Shown: in pieces, positions 55,299 to 64,000 of the stretch
Layout: each line of letters begins with the position of its first letter
Numbering within the stretch: the stretch's first letter is position 1
The notes under the pieces: generated by a model
Told to the model about the DNA's origin: nothing
What the model saw: only the letters and a program-made list of their open reading frames with translations
Database searches by the model: none
DNA from: Stenotrophomonas sp. YIM B06876
GTDB taxonomy: Bacteria > Pseudomonadota > Gammaproteobacteria > Xanthomonadales > Xanthomonadaceae
Length of the DNA: 64,000 nt
Reading direction: 5' to 3'
Assembly: GCF_030711595.1 (NCBI RefSeq)
Contig: NZ_JAUJUJ010000002.1
Location: 124,001-188,000, forward strand
Position numbers and translations under genes: made by a program

Positions 55299-58200
55299 GG
55301 GAATCTCCTGCATCGATGGCAGCCGGTTGGCGCTTGCGCACAAACAGCTTCTGCACCACCACGAAAAACAGCGGAATGAAGAACACGCCCAGCAGGGTGC
55401 CCACGATCATGCCGCCGAGCACGCCGGTACCGATCGCGCGCTGCGCACCGGAGCCGGCACCGGCGGCGATCGCCAGCGGCAGCACGCCCAGGCCGAAGGC
55501 CAGCGAGGTCATGATGATCGGGCGCAGGCGGTCACGCACCGCGTGCATGGTGGCGTCGATCAGGCTGGCGCCCTTTTCGACGTTCTCCTTGGCGAACTCG
55601 ACGATCAGGATCGCGTTCTTCGAGGTCAGCCCGACCGTGGTCAGCATCGCCACCTGGAAGTAGATGTCGCGCTCCATGCCGCGGAAGGTGTTGGCCAGCA
55701 CCGCACCGAGGATGCCCAGCGGCGCCACCAGCAGTACCGCGGTGGGCACGCTCCAGCTTTCATACAGCGCGGCCAGACACAGGAACACCATCAGCACCGA
55801 CAGCGTGTACAGCAGCGGCGTCTGCGAACCGGCCTCGCGTTCCTGGTAGGACAGCGCGGTCCATTCGATACCGAAGCCCGGCGGCAGCTGTCTGGCGAGG
55901 CGCTCGACCTCGTCCATCGCATCGCCCGAGGCCACGCCTGCGGCCGGCTCGCCCTGGATTTCCATCGCCGCCACACCGTTGTAACGCTCCAGACGCGGCG
56001 AACCGTAATCCCAGCGGCTGCTGGCAAATGCCGGGAACGGCACCATCTCGCCCTTGTTGTTCTTGACCGACCACAGGTTGAAATCCTCCGGATTCATCCG
56101 GAACGGGCTGTCGGCCTGCAGCATCACCCGCTTGACCCGGCCGCGGTCGATGAAGTCGTCCACATACTGGCTGCCCCACGCCGCCGCCAGGGTGCTGTTG
56201 ACCACGTCCAGCGACAGCCCCAGCGCGCCGGCCTTGGCAACGTCGATATCGATCCGCAGCTGCGGCGTGTCGTCCTGCCCGTTCGGGCGCACGTTGGCCA
56301 GCAGCTTGCTCTGGGCCGCCAGACCCAGCAGCTGGTTGCGTGCATCCAGCAACGCCTGGTGGCCGTGGCTGCCGTTGTCCTTCAGGAAGAAGGTGTAGCC
56401 CGAGCCGACGCCCAGTTCCGGCATCGCCGGCGGCGGGAAGGCGAAGATGAAGGCGTCTTTGACCTGGCTCAGCGCCCCCATCGCGCGGCCGGTGATCGGC
56501 ATCGCGCCCTGTTCGGGCGTGCGCTCGCTCCAGTCCTTGAGCTTGACGAAGGCCATGCCTGCGTTCTGGCCCATGCCGGCAAAGCTGAAGCCCTGCACCG
56601 AGAAGATCGACTCGACCGCGTCCTTTTCGTTTTCCAGGAAGTGGTTTTCCAGCTTGGAAAGCGATTCCAGCGTGCGCTCCTGGGTGGCCCCGACCGGGGC
56701 CTGCACCAGCGCCAACAGGATGCCCTGGTCTTCATTGGGCAGGAACGAACTGGGCAGGCGCACGAACAGCACGCCCATGACGATCGCCAGCGCCGCGAAC
56801 ACCGCCATGAACCGGCCGGGCCGGGCGAGGATGCCGCGCACGCCGCGCTGGTAGCTGCCACTGGTGCGGTCGAAACCGCGGTTGAAGGCGCCGAAGAAGC
56901 GACCCGACAGGCCCTTGGGGGCGCCGTGAGGCTGGCCCTTCTGCATCGGCTTGAGCATGGTCGCGCACAGCGCCGGGGTCAGCACGATGGCCACCAGCAC
57001 CGACAGCGCCATCGCCGAGACGATGGTCGCCGAGAACTGGCGGTAGATGACGCCGGTGGCGCCGCTCATGAACGCCATCGGCACGAACACCGCCGACAGC
57101 ACCAGGCCGATGCCGACCAGCGCGCCGGTGATCTGGCCCATCGATTTGCGGGTGGCCTCCAGCGGCGACAAGCCCTCTTCGGACATGATCCGCTCGACGT
57201 TTTCCACCACCACGATGGCGTCATCGACCAGCAGGCCGATCGCCAGCACCATCGCGAACATGGTCAGCATGTTGATCGAGAAACCCAGCGCGGCGAGGAT
57301 GCCGAGCGTGCCCAGCAACACCACCGGCACCGCGATGGTCGGGATCAGGGTGGCGCGGAAGTTCTGCAGGAACAGGTACATCACCAGGAACACCAGCACG
57401 ATGGCTTCGATCAGGGTCTTGATCACCCCTTGGATCGAGACCTTCACGAACGGCGTGGTGTCGTAGGGCACCACGTACTTCAGCCCGGTCGGGAAGTTGG
57501 ACTGCATCCCTTCCAGCGCGCTGCGCACGCCCTCGGCGGTCTCCAGCGCGTTGGCGCCGGTGGCCAGGGTGATGGCGATACCGGTGGACGGCTTGCCGTT
57601 GTAGCGGGTGGTGAAGTCGTAGGTTTCCGCGCCCAGCTCGACCCGGGCGACATCGCCCAGGCGCAGTTCGCCCCCCTGCTCGCTGCTGCGCACCAGGATG
57701 TTGCGGAACTGTTCGGGAGTCTGCAGGCGGTCCTGCGCGTTGATGGTGGCGTTGAGCTGCTGGCCCTGTACCGACGGCGAGCCGCCAAGCTGGCCGATCG
57801 CCACCTGCGCGTTCTGCGCGCGGATCGCGCCGGTGACATCGGCCACCGACAACCTGTAGGTGTGCAGCTTGTTCGGGTCCAGCCAGATGCGCATGGCGTA
57901 CTTGCCGCCGAACACCTGGATGTTGCCCACGCCCGGCACCCGGCTGAGGCTGTCGACGACGCTGGAACCGACGTAATCGGCGATGTCGGTGGCATCCATG
58001 CTGCCGTCTTCGGACACAAAACCGATCACCTGCAGGAAGCCGCTGGACGACTTGGCCACATTGATGCCCTGGCGCTGCACTTCCTGCGGCAACAGCGGCA
58101 TCGCCAGCTGCAGCTTGTTCTGCACCTGCACCTGGGCGATGTCCGGATCGGTCCCGCTCTGGAAGGTCAGGGTGATGCTGGCCTGGCCGTTGGAGGAGCT

Positions 58201-58443
58201 GTTGGACGACAAATAGATCAGCCCGTCCAGGCCCTTCATGTTCTGCTCGATGATCTGCGTCACCGAGTCTTCAACCACCTTGGCCGAGGCGCCGGGGTAA
58301 CTGGCGCTGATCGCCACGGCCGGCGGCGCCACTTCCGGATACATCGATACCGGCAGCTTGAACAGCGACAGTGCGCCGGCCAGCATGATGACCAGGGCGA
58401 TGACCCAGGCGAAAACGGGGCGATCAATAAAGAAACGTGCCAT
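55291..58443 (-). CDS. smeE: RND multidrug efflux permease (SmeE/AcrB, HAE1 family)
   Basis: 1050 residues, the usual length for AcrB. It starts [20 protein letters not shown], has twelve transmembrane helices in two repeats with large periplasmic loops after TM1 and TM7, the proton-relay aspartates in [16 protein letters not shown] and the R/K residues in TM10 regions, plus [16 protein letters not shown]. It exports hydrophobic drugs, dyes and solvents using the proton gradient. It lies 12 bp after smeD and overlaps smeF by 8 bp. Confidence 0.96.
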   Translation of the reverse strand: MARFFIDRPVFAWVIALVIMLAGALSLFKLPVSMYPEVAPPAVAISASYPGASAKVVEDSVTQIIEQNMKGLDGLIYLSSNSSSNGQASITLTFQSGTDPDIAQVQVQNKLQLAMPLLPQEVQRQGINVAKSSSGFLQVIGFVSEDGSMDATDIADYVGSSVVDSLSRVPGVGNIQVFGGKYAMRIWLDPNKLHTYRLSVADVTGAIRAQNAQVAIGQLGGSPSVQGQQLNATINAQDRLQTPEQFRNILVRSSEQGGELRLGDVARVELGAETYDFTTRYNGKPSTGIAITLATGANALETAEGVRSALEGMQSNFPTGLKYVVPYDTTPFVKVSIQGVIKTLIEAIVLVFLVMYLFLQNFRATLIPTIAVPVVLLGTLGILAALGFSINMLTMFAMVLAIGLLVDDAIVVVENVERIMSEEGLSPLEATRKSMGQITGALVGIGLVLSAVFVPMAFMSGATGVIYRQFSATIVSAMALSVLVAIVLTPALCATMLKPMQKGQPHGAPKGLSGRFFGAFNRGFDRTSGSYQRGVRGILARPGRFMAVFAALAIVMGVLFVRLPSSFLPNEDQGILLALVQAPVGATQERTLESLSKLENHFLENEKDAVESIFSVQGFSFAGMGQNAGMAFVKLKDWSERTPEQGAMPITGRAMGALSQVKDAFIFAFPPPAMPELGVGSGYTFFLKDNGSHGHQALLDARNQLLGLAAQSKLLANVRPNGQDDTPQLRIDIDVAKAGALGLSLDVVNSTLAAAWGSQYVDDFIDRGRVKRVMLQADSPFRMNPEDFNLWSVKNNKGEMVPFPAFASSRWDYGSPRLERYNGVAAMEIQGEPAAGVASGDAMDEVERLARQLPPGFGIEWTALSYQEREAGSQTPLLYTLSVLMVFLCLAALYESWSVPTAVLLVAPLGILGAVLANTFRGMERDIYFQVAMLTTVGLTSKNAILIVEFAKENVEKGASLIDATMHAVRDRLRPIIMTSLAFGLGVLPLAIAAGAGSGAQRAIGTGVLGGMIVGTLLGVFFIPLFFVVVQKLFVRKRQPAAIDAGDSHV

Positions 58444-58455
58444 GGGATTCTCCGC

Positions 58456-59634
58456 TTACTGCTGGGCGGCCGGCACCGCGGCGGCGGCACTGGCGGGCGG
58501 GGCCGTGTCGGCACCCTTCTCGGTGGCCTGGACCGGCATCCCGGGGCCGATCTTCTGCAGGCCTTCGACGATGACCTTGTCACCGGCCTGCAATCCGGCC
58601 TCCACCAGCCACTTGTCGGCGATGGCGCGGCTGACCGTGACCGGACGCACCTCGACCTTGCCCTCGGCATTGACCACCATGGCGCTGGTATTGCCCTTGG
58701 GATCGCGGGCGATGCCCTGCATCGGCACCAGCAGCGCCTGTTCGCGGATGCCGCTGCCCACCTGGGCGCGCACGTACATGCCCGGCATCAGCTCACCTTC
58801 GGGATTGGCCACGCGCACGCGCAGGTTGAAACTGCCCGTGGCCGGGTCGACGCTGACCTCGGAGAACTGCAGCGTGCCCTTGTGCGCGAACTCGCTGCCA
58901 TCCTCGAGCAGGATCGTCACCGGCAACTGCTCGTTGCCCTGCAGGCGGCCGGCCGCCAGTTCGCGGCGCAGCTGTAACAGTTCGCTGGAAGACTGGGTCA
59001 GATCGATGTGGATCGGATCGAGCTGGTGGATCGTGGCCAGTGCGCCGGCCTGCCCGGCGGTGATGAGCGCGCCCTGGGTCACCGCGGACTTGCCGATACG
59101 GCCGCTGATCGGCGCGCTGATACGCGCATACCCCAGCGTGACATTGGCCGCGTCGAGCGCGGCGCGCGCGGCCGCGACATCGGCCTGGGCCTGCTGCATC
59201 GCCGCCTGCGCGTTCTCGTTGTCCTGCACGCTGACCGCCTTGACCTTGGCCAGTTCGGCGATGCGGCGCGCACTCAGGCGCGCGGCTTCGGCGGTGGCTT
59301 CGGCGCGCGCCAGCTGGGCGCGGGCGCTGTTGGCCTGGGCGCGGTAGGCTGCGTCATCGAGCTGGTACAGCGGCTGGCCGGCCTTCACCTGCCCGCCTTC
59401 GGTGAACAGGCGCTTGGCGACGATGCCGTTGACCTGCGGCCGTACTTCGGCGACCTGGTAGGCCACGGCACGGCCGGGAAGCTCGCGGGTCAATGTGACC
59501 GGCGCGGTGGCCAAGGTGACCACGGTGACCTGTCCCGGCCCCTGCGCCGGCGGCGCCCCGGCCCCCGCGCAGGCGGACAGCGCCAGGGTCAAAGCAAGGG
59601 ACAGCGCGGCAAGACGGCGGGGGGATCGGGTCAT
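58456..59634 (-). CDS. smeD: RND efflux periplasmic adaptor (SmeD/AcrA)
   Basis: 392 residues. Lipoprotein signal AALSLALTLALSACAG (Cys21), then the adaptor order: lipoyl half VRPQVNGIVAKRLFTEGGQVKAGQPLYQLD, helical hairpin (about 95-165, alanine-rich), second lipoyl half ARISAPISGRIG, beta-barrel and membrane-proximal domain. It bridges permease and outer-membrane channel. First gene of the leftward operon, with the repressor operator 124 bp upstream of its ATG. Confidence 0.94.
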   Translation of the reverse strand: MTRSPRRLAALSLALTLALSACAGAGAPPAQGPGQVTVVTLATAPVTLTRELPGRAVAYQVAEVRPQVNGIVAKRLFTEGGQVKAGQPLYQLDDAAYRAQANSARAQLARAEATAEAARLSARRIAELAKVKAVSVQDNENAQAAMQQAQADVAAARAALDAANVTLGYARISAPISGRIGKSAVTQGALITAGQAGALATIHQLDPIHIDLTQSSSELLQLRRELAAGRLQGNEQLPVTILLEDGSEFAHKGTLQFSEVSVDPATGSFNLRVRVANPEGELMPGMYVRAQVGSGIREQALLVPMQGIARDPKGNTSAMVVNAEGKVEVRPVTVSRAIADKWLVEAGLQAGDKVIVEGLQKIGPGMPVQATEKGADTAPPASAAAAVPAAQQ

Positions 59635-59757
59635 GACAGGGGCTCGAGAGGAAAGAAGGGTCGCCGCTACCCGCGGCCGAAGATCGGAGTTGCGCATGGG
59701 GGCCAGCCGTTCACCGCCACAGGGGCAACGGCATGCGGATTCACGGGGAGGGCCGCG

Positions 59758-59797
59758 AATATACATACATGCGCGGATGTTTGTAAACAGCTATAAT
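59758..59797. promoter_or_regulatory. SmeT/AcrR-type operator overlapping divergent efflux and repressor promoters
   Basis: A pseudo-palindrome TACATACAT-N6-ATGTTTGTA (59762-59785; 8 of 9 arm bases pair) matches the operators of AcrR, TtgR and SmeT. Leftward, a -35 TTACAA (59786-59781) and -10 TATATT (59763-59758) are 17 bp apart, with the operator spanning the spacer. Rightward, a perfect TATAAT (59792-59797) stands 35 bp before the repressor ATG. One bound repressor would shut both promoters. Confidence 0.8.
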
Positions 59798-59831
59798 TCA
59801 GCCCGGTTTCATTCCGGATGTGAGCAACGCC

Positions 59832-60491
59832 ATGGCCAGACGGACCAAAGAAGAAGCCCAGGCCACCCGCGAAGGCATCCTCGACGCGGCCCGGGATTGT
59901 TTCCACGAGCACGGCGTGGCCGGCGCCAGCCTGGCGATGATCGGCAACCGCGCCGGTTTTACCCGCGGCGCGGTGTACTGGCATTTCAAGAACAAGACCG
60001 AGGTGCTGGAGGCACTGGTCAAACGCGAGCGCCTGCCCTTCATCGAACGCCTGCGGCGCAGCTGCTCGGCGCAGCGCACCACTCCGGTGCTGGATCTGCG
60101 CTCGGCGCTGCTGGTGACCCTCGACGAGCTGGCCCGCGATGACCGTGGCCGCCAGACGATGGAGATCATGCTGCGCAACGACCTGTCCGCCGAGAGCGTG
60201 GCGATGCAGCGCATCCACAAGGAAAACGCGCAGGAGCAGATGGAGATCTACACCCGCGTCTTCACGCGCGCGCGCGAACTGGGCCAGCTGCGCGAATTCG
60301 CCGAGCCGCGCACCATGGCGCGGATGTTGCACACCTGCCTCACCGGGGTGATCTACAACGCGATGATCCAGCCGGAGCTGTTCGACATCCGCCGCGATTT
60401 CCAGCAGATCCTGGATGTGGTGCTGTACGCCCACGTCAAGGAAGGCGTGTTCACCTGCGGCGCCGAGCCGTCACCGCTGCCGCTGGACTGA
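59832..60491 (+). CDS. smeT: TetR-family repressor of the RND pump (SmeT/AcrR-like)
   Basis: 219 residues. The N-terminal HTH (about 10-55: REGILDAARDCFHEHGVAGAS, GFTRGAVYWHFKNKTEVLEAL) belongs to the AcrR/TtgR subgroup; the helical ligand-binding domain follows (RSALLVTLDELARDD, TMARMLHTCLTGVIYNAMI). Divergent from smeD, over the operator described above. Ligand binding by drugs would release repression. The ATG at 59832 (MARRTKEEAQATREG) matches relatives; a GTG four codons upstream is possible. Confidence 0.9.
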   Translation: MARRTKEEAQATREGILDAARDCFHEHGVAGASLAMIGNRAGFTRGAVYWHFKNKTEVLEALVKRERLPFIERLRRSCSAQRTTPVLDLRSALLVTLDELARDDRGRQTMEIMLRNDLSAESVAMQRIHKENAQEQMEIYTRVFTRARELGQLREFAEPRTMARMLHTCLTGVIYNAMIQPELFDIRRDFQQILDVVLYAHVKEGVFTCGAEPSPLPLD

Positions 60492-60527
60492 GCGTGCACA
60501 AGCGCCGCGGCACCGCCGGGCGCGCAG

Positions 60528-60554
60528 AAAAACCGGCGGCACCCCGTGCCGCCG
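60528..60554 (-). terminator. Rho-independent terminator of hslVU
   Basis: Read leftward, a 9-bp stem (60554-60546 with 60542-60534, CGGCGGCAC/GTGCCGCCG) with a 3-nt loop is followed by G and five T residues (60532-60528). It lies 22 bp past hslU and between hslU and the convergent repressor gene. Confidence 0.85.
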
Positions 60555-60576
60555 TCCGGGTTTCCGGCAATGGCAA

Positions 60577-61950
<1,374 letters not shown>

Positions 61951-62026
61951 ATCGGACTCTTTGAGGTCGATCCCGCACCGGCGGGATGCCGTGGAACAGG
62001 GAAGCGGTGAACCGCGGCAGAGCGCG

Positions 62027-62578
62027 TTACAGCTCTTCCACCACCACGTTGCGATTGGTGTAGATGCAGATGTCGCCGGCGATGTTGATCGACTCGGTGG
62101 CGATCGCCCTGGCATCGAGTTGGGTATGCGCCATCAAGGCGCGCGCCGCCGAGAGCGCATAGGAACCGCCCGAGCCGATCGCGATGATGCCGTCCTCCGG
62201 CTCGATCACATCACCGGTGCCGCTGATGATCAGCGAGGTCTCGCGATCGGCCACCGCCAGCAGTGCTTCCAACTTGCCCAGCCGGCGCTCGGTGCGCCAG
62301 TCCTTGGCCAGTTCCACCGCGGCGCGGGTCAGTTGGCCGTGCTTTTCCAGCTTGGCCTCGAACAGCTCGAACAGGGTGAAGGCATCGGCGGCGGCACCGG
62401 CAAACCCGGCCAGCACCTGGCCGTCACGGCCGAGCCGGCGCACCTTGCGCGCGTTGCCCTTCATCACGGTATGGCCCAGCGTGACCTGGCCGTCACCGGC
62501 AATGGCCACATGCTCGCCACGGCGGACACAGATGACGGTGGTGGCGTGGAATACGGTGGGATTCTGACTGGGGTCCAT
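62027..62578 (-). CDS. hslV: ATP-dependent protease peptidase subunit HslV (ClpQ)
   Basis: 183 residues. The propeptide [12 protein letters not shown] is removed to expose the catalytic Thr in [23 protein letters not shown], as in all HslV proteins; [14 protein letters not shown] is the usual helix. It forms a dodecamer that degrades proteins fed by HslU. The slightly long propeptide is typical of this bacterial family. GGAGG lies just before the ATG and a sigma-32-like promoter just upstream. It stands between xerC and hslU. Confidence 0.97.
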   Translation of the reverse strand: MDPSQNPTVFHATTVICVRRGEHVAIAGDGQVTLGHTVMKGNARKVRRLGRDGQVLAGFAGAAADAFTLFELFEAKLEKHGQLTRAAVELAKDWRTERRLGKLEALLAVADRETSLIISGTGDVIEPEDGIIAIGSGGSYALSAARALMAHTQLDARAIATESINIAGDICIYTNRNVVVEEL

Positions 62579-62604
62579 ATGGCCTCCGGGATACTGTCAG
62601 CCGG

Positions 62605-62633
62605 TAATGGGGGCTGGCGGATGGCCGATCAAG
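62605..62633 (-). promoter_or_regulatory. Sigma-32 (heat-shock) type promoter of hslVU
   Basis: Read leftward, CTTGATC (62633-62627) and CCCATTA (62611-62605) are 15 bp apart, close to the heat-shock consensus CTTGAAA and CCCATNT (5 of 7 and 6 of 7 bases). The -10 element ends 27 bp before the hslV ATG, the right distance for a transcript with the GGAGG ribosome site. HslVU is a classic RpoH regulon member. Confidence 0.6.
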
Positions 62634-62771
62634 AGCAGCGTCATCGGCGCGTACGTGGCCATCGCCCTGCACAACCGGCCCACCATGGCTGCAAGTGCCT
62701 GAAAGCAGCACGTTCAGCCGGTGTGGGGACGCGGCTGGCGTTGCCTGCCGGGCGCTGAATGCCGGCTCCGG

Positions 62772-63656
62772 CTACGGCGTCTTGCGGCGCCTGGCCCGCG
62801 GATGGGTGGCGTCGTACACCTTGGCCAGATGCTGGAAATCCAGGTGGGTGTAGATCTGGGTGGTGGCGATATCGGCATGGCCGAGCAGTTCCTGCACCCC
62901 ACGCAGGTCACCGGAAGATTCCAGGATATGGCTGGCGAAACTGTGCCGCAGCATGTGCGGATGGACGTGCTTGAACAGCCCCTGGCGCTGGGCCAGCTGC
63001 TTGATCCGGATCTGCACCGCGCGTTGCGAGATGAACGCGCCGCCGCGACCGGGAAATACCGGAGCCTCCGCCGTGGCCGCGCCTTCCGCGCGCCAGTCGA
63101 GCAACGCCTTGCACGCATGCGACCCAACCGGCACCAGCCGCTGCCGCTGGCCCTTGCCGACGACACTGACACTGCCGCCGATGAAATCCAGATCGCGCCA
63201 GCGCAGCGTGCACAGCTCGCTCAGACGCAGCCCGGAGGAATAGAACAGTTCCAGCAAGGCGCGATCGCGCCGCCCGAGCGGCGCGTCGGTGGGCAGTTCC
63301 ACCAGCCGCACCGCCTCGTCGGCATCGAGCACCTGCGGCAGTCTGCGCGGCGCCCTGGGCGCGCGCAGCCCGGCGGTCGGATCGACCTCGATCCGGCCCT
63401 GCCTGAGCAGCCAGGTGTAGAAACTGCGGCAGGCCGAGAGCCGCCGCTGCAGGCTCTTGGACGCCAGCCCGCGGCGGTGTTCGGCGGCGATGAACTGCCG
63501 CAACTGGTCGGCCTGCAACGCCTCGAGCGGATCACCGCTGCCCGCTTCGCTCCAGCCCGACAGCGCAGCCAGATCGCGACGGTAGGCATCCAGGGTGTGC
63601 GCCGACATGCGGCGCTCCACCTGCAGATAGGCAAGGAAATCCTCGCAGGCACTCAT
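62772..63656 (-). CDS. xerC: Tyrosine recombinase XerC
   Basis: 294 residues. The N-terminal SAM-like core-binding domain (about 1-85) precedes the catalytic domain with the full set: Arg in SSGLRLSELCTLRW, Lys in the beta-hairpin VVGKGQ, HMLRHSFASH (His and Arg), His in LGHADIATTQIYTH and the nucleophile Tyr in QIYTHLD. With XerD it resolves chromosome dimers at dif during division. DUF484 just upstream and hslV downstream is the normal order, distinguishing it from xerD or phage integrases. Confidence 0.96.
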   Translation of the reverse strand: MSACEDFLAYLQVERRMSAHTLDAYRRDLAALSGWSEAGSGDPLEALQADQLRQFIAAEHRRGLASKSLQRRLSACRSFYTWLLRQGRIEVDPTAGLRAPRAPRRLPQVLDADEAVRLVELPTDAPLGRRDRALLELFYSSGLRLSELCTLRWRDLDFIGGSVSVVGKGQRQRLVPVGSHACKALLDWRAEGAATAEAPVFPGRGGAFISQRAVQIRIKQLAQRQGLFKHVHPHMLRHSFASHILESSGDLRGVQELLGHADIATTQIYTHLDFQHLAKVYDATHPRARRRKTP

Positions 63657-63675
63657 GACGCTGCAGCCGGCAACT

Positions 63676-64000
63676 TCAGGCCGCCGGAAAGCGCTGCAAG
63701 GCCACCACCAGCGATTCGCCCATCATCCGCAGGAACAGGGTGCCCATGCCGGGATAGAAGCGGTTTGGATCATGGCTGCCCACCGCGACCAGGCCGACCC
63801 CCGGCAGCGGCAGCAGCGCGGTGGATTGCACCGCATCGGCGCTATCGCCATACAGCACCGTGTTCTTGTCCAGCTGCAGGCGCCCGCAGATCGGTTCGCC
63901 GTCCTTGAGGCAGTCCTGGAACGGGGCCAATCGCGCATCGTCGGCCGTCATCACCTGCAACCAGTCGGCGTGCTCCAGGCCCGGGCATGGCAACAGGGTG
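63676..64000 (-). CDS. DUF484 family protein, 3' part (gene continues past the right edge)
   Basis: At least 108 C-terminal residues are in the window; the frame stays open to the edge, so the start is not visible. The segment ALLPLPGVGLVAVGSHDPNR, followed by FYPGMGTLFLRMMGESL, is the GAF-like end of DUF484 proteins, which almost always precede xerC. Function is unknown but association with XerC suggests a role around chromosome segregation. It ends 19 bp before xerC, in one operon; dapF is usually next upstream. Confidence 0.88.
   Translation of the reverse strand, partial: TLLPCPGLEHADWLQVMTADDARLAPFQDCLKDGEPICGRLQLDKNTVLYGDSADAVQSTALLPLPGVGLVAVGSHDPNRFYPGMGTLFLRMMGESLVVALQRFPAA

Noticed and set aside
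54733-58977. A 1414-codon open frame on the plus strand, antisense to the efflux operon
   Set aside because: It mirrors smeE/smeD codon by codon, is rich in His, Arg, Gln and Gly, has no motif, and arises because GC-rich genes rarely contain stops in the antisense frame.

Overview
This 64 kb window is chromosomal DNA of a high-GC gammaproteobacterium of the Xanthomonadaceae (Lysobacteraceae), most likely Stenotrophomonas or a close relative. The evidence is the gene order (mreBCD-mrdA-rodA-mltB-rlpA-dacC-ybeD-lipB-lipA; DUF484-xerC-hslV-hslU), tandem DsbA genes behind a cytochrome c4, an SmeT/SmeDEF-type efflux locus, a plant-type glutamate-cysteine ligase, and two GTAG-headed REP-like palindromes. 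No taxonomic search could be run. I see no rRNA, tRNA, CRISPR array, phage or insertion sequence; this is mostly core genome with local gene decay.

Layout. 1-6.3 kb: 5' end of a FrmR-type regulator with its operator, a TPR lipoprotein, a frameshifted DUF6265 relic, a glutathione S-transferase, gshA, a VIT-family transporter and the GTPase yihA. 6.4-9.8 kb: cytochrome c4, two DsbA-like proteins and an EEP-family hydrolase. 9.8-18.5 kb: TonB-dependent receptor, slt, cca, and a divergent LysR/MFS pair. 18.6-21.4 kb: a reduced N-acetylglucosamine locus with nagA, a LacI HTH remnant translationally coupled to it, and glk. 21.5-25.4 kb: REP pair, VanZ-like protein, MidA-like methyltransferase, pteridine reductase, folK and an Anbu-type peptidase. 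25.4-29.1 kb: a three-gene two-component operon (CHASE3-like/PAS kinase, stand-alone receiver, receiver-kinase-receiver hybrid). 29.4-33.7 kb: BON protein, a putative cysteine-transamidase-like exported protein, and tail-specific protease.

33.9-46.3 kb is one long leftward block for cell elongation and lipoate: mreB, mreC, mreD, mrdA, rodA, mltB, rlpA, dacC, ybeD, lipB, lipA. Many junctions are 4-bp ATGA overlaps. The block is interrupted by a 443-bp gap carrying a perfect FNR/Anr-type palindrome and a 416-bp gap carrying a terminator and possible coding debris.

46.5-53.9 kb: PfkB kinase, HAD phosphatase, lipoprotein, M1 aminopeptidase, diguanylate cyclase, ubiE, a Fcy1-like cytosine deaminase and a small hypothetical protein. 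53.9-60.5 kb: smeDEF-like RND efflux operon with a divergent TetR repressor and an operator overlapping the promoter. 60.6-64 kb: hslU, hslV (sigma-32-like promoter), xerC and a partial DUF484 gene running off the right edge.
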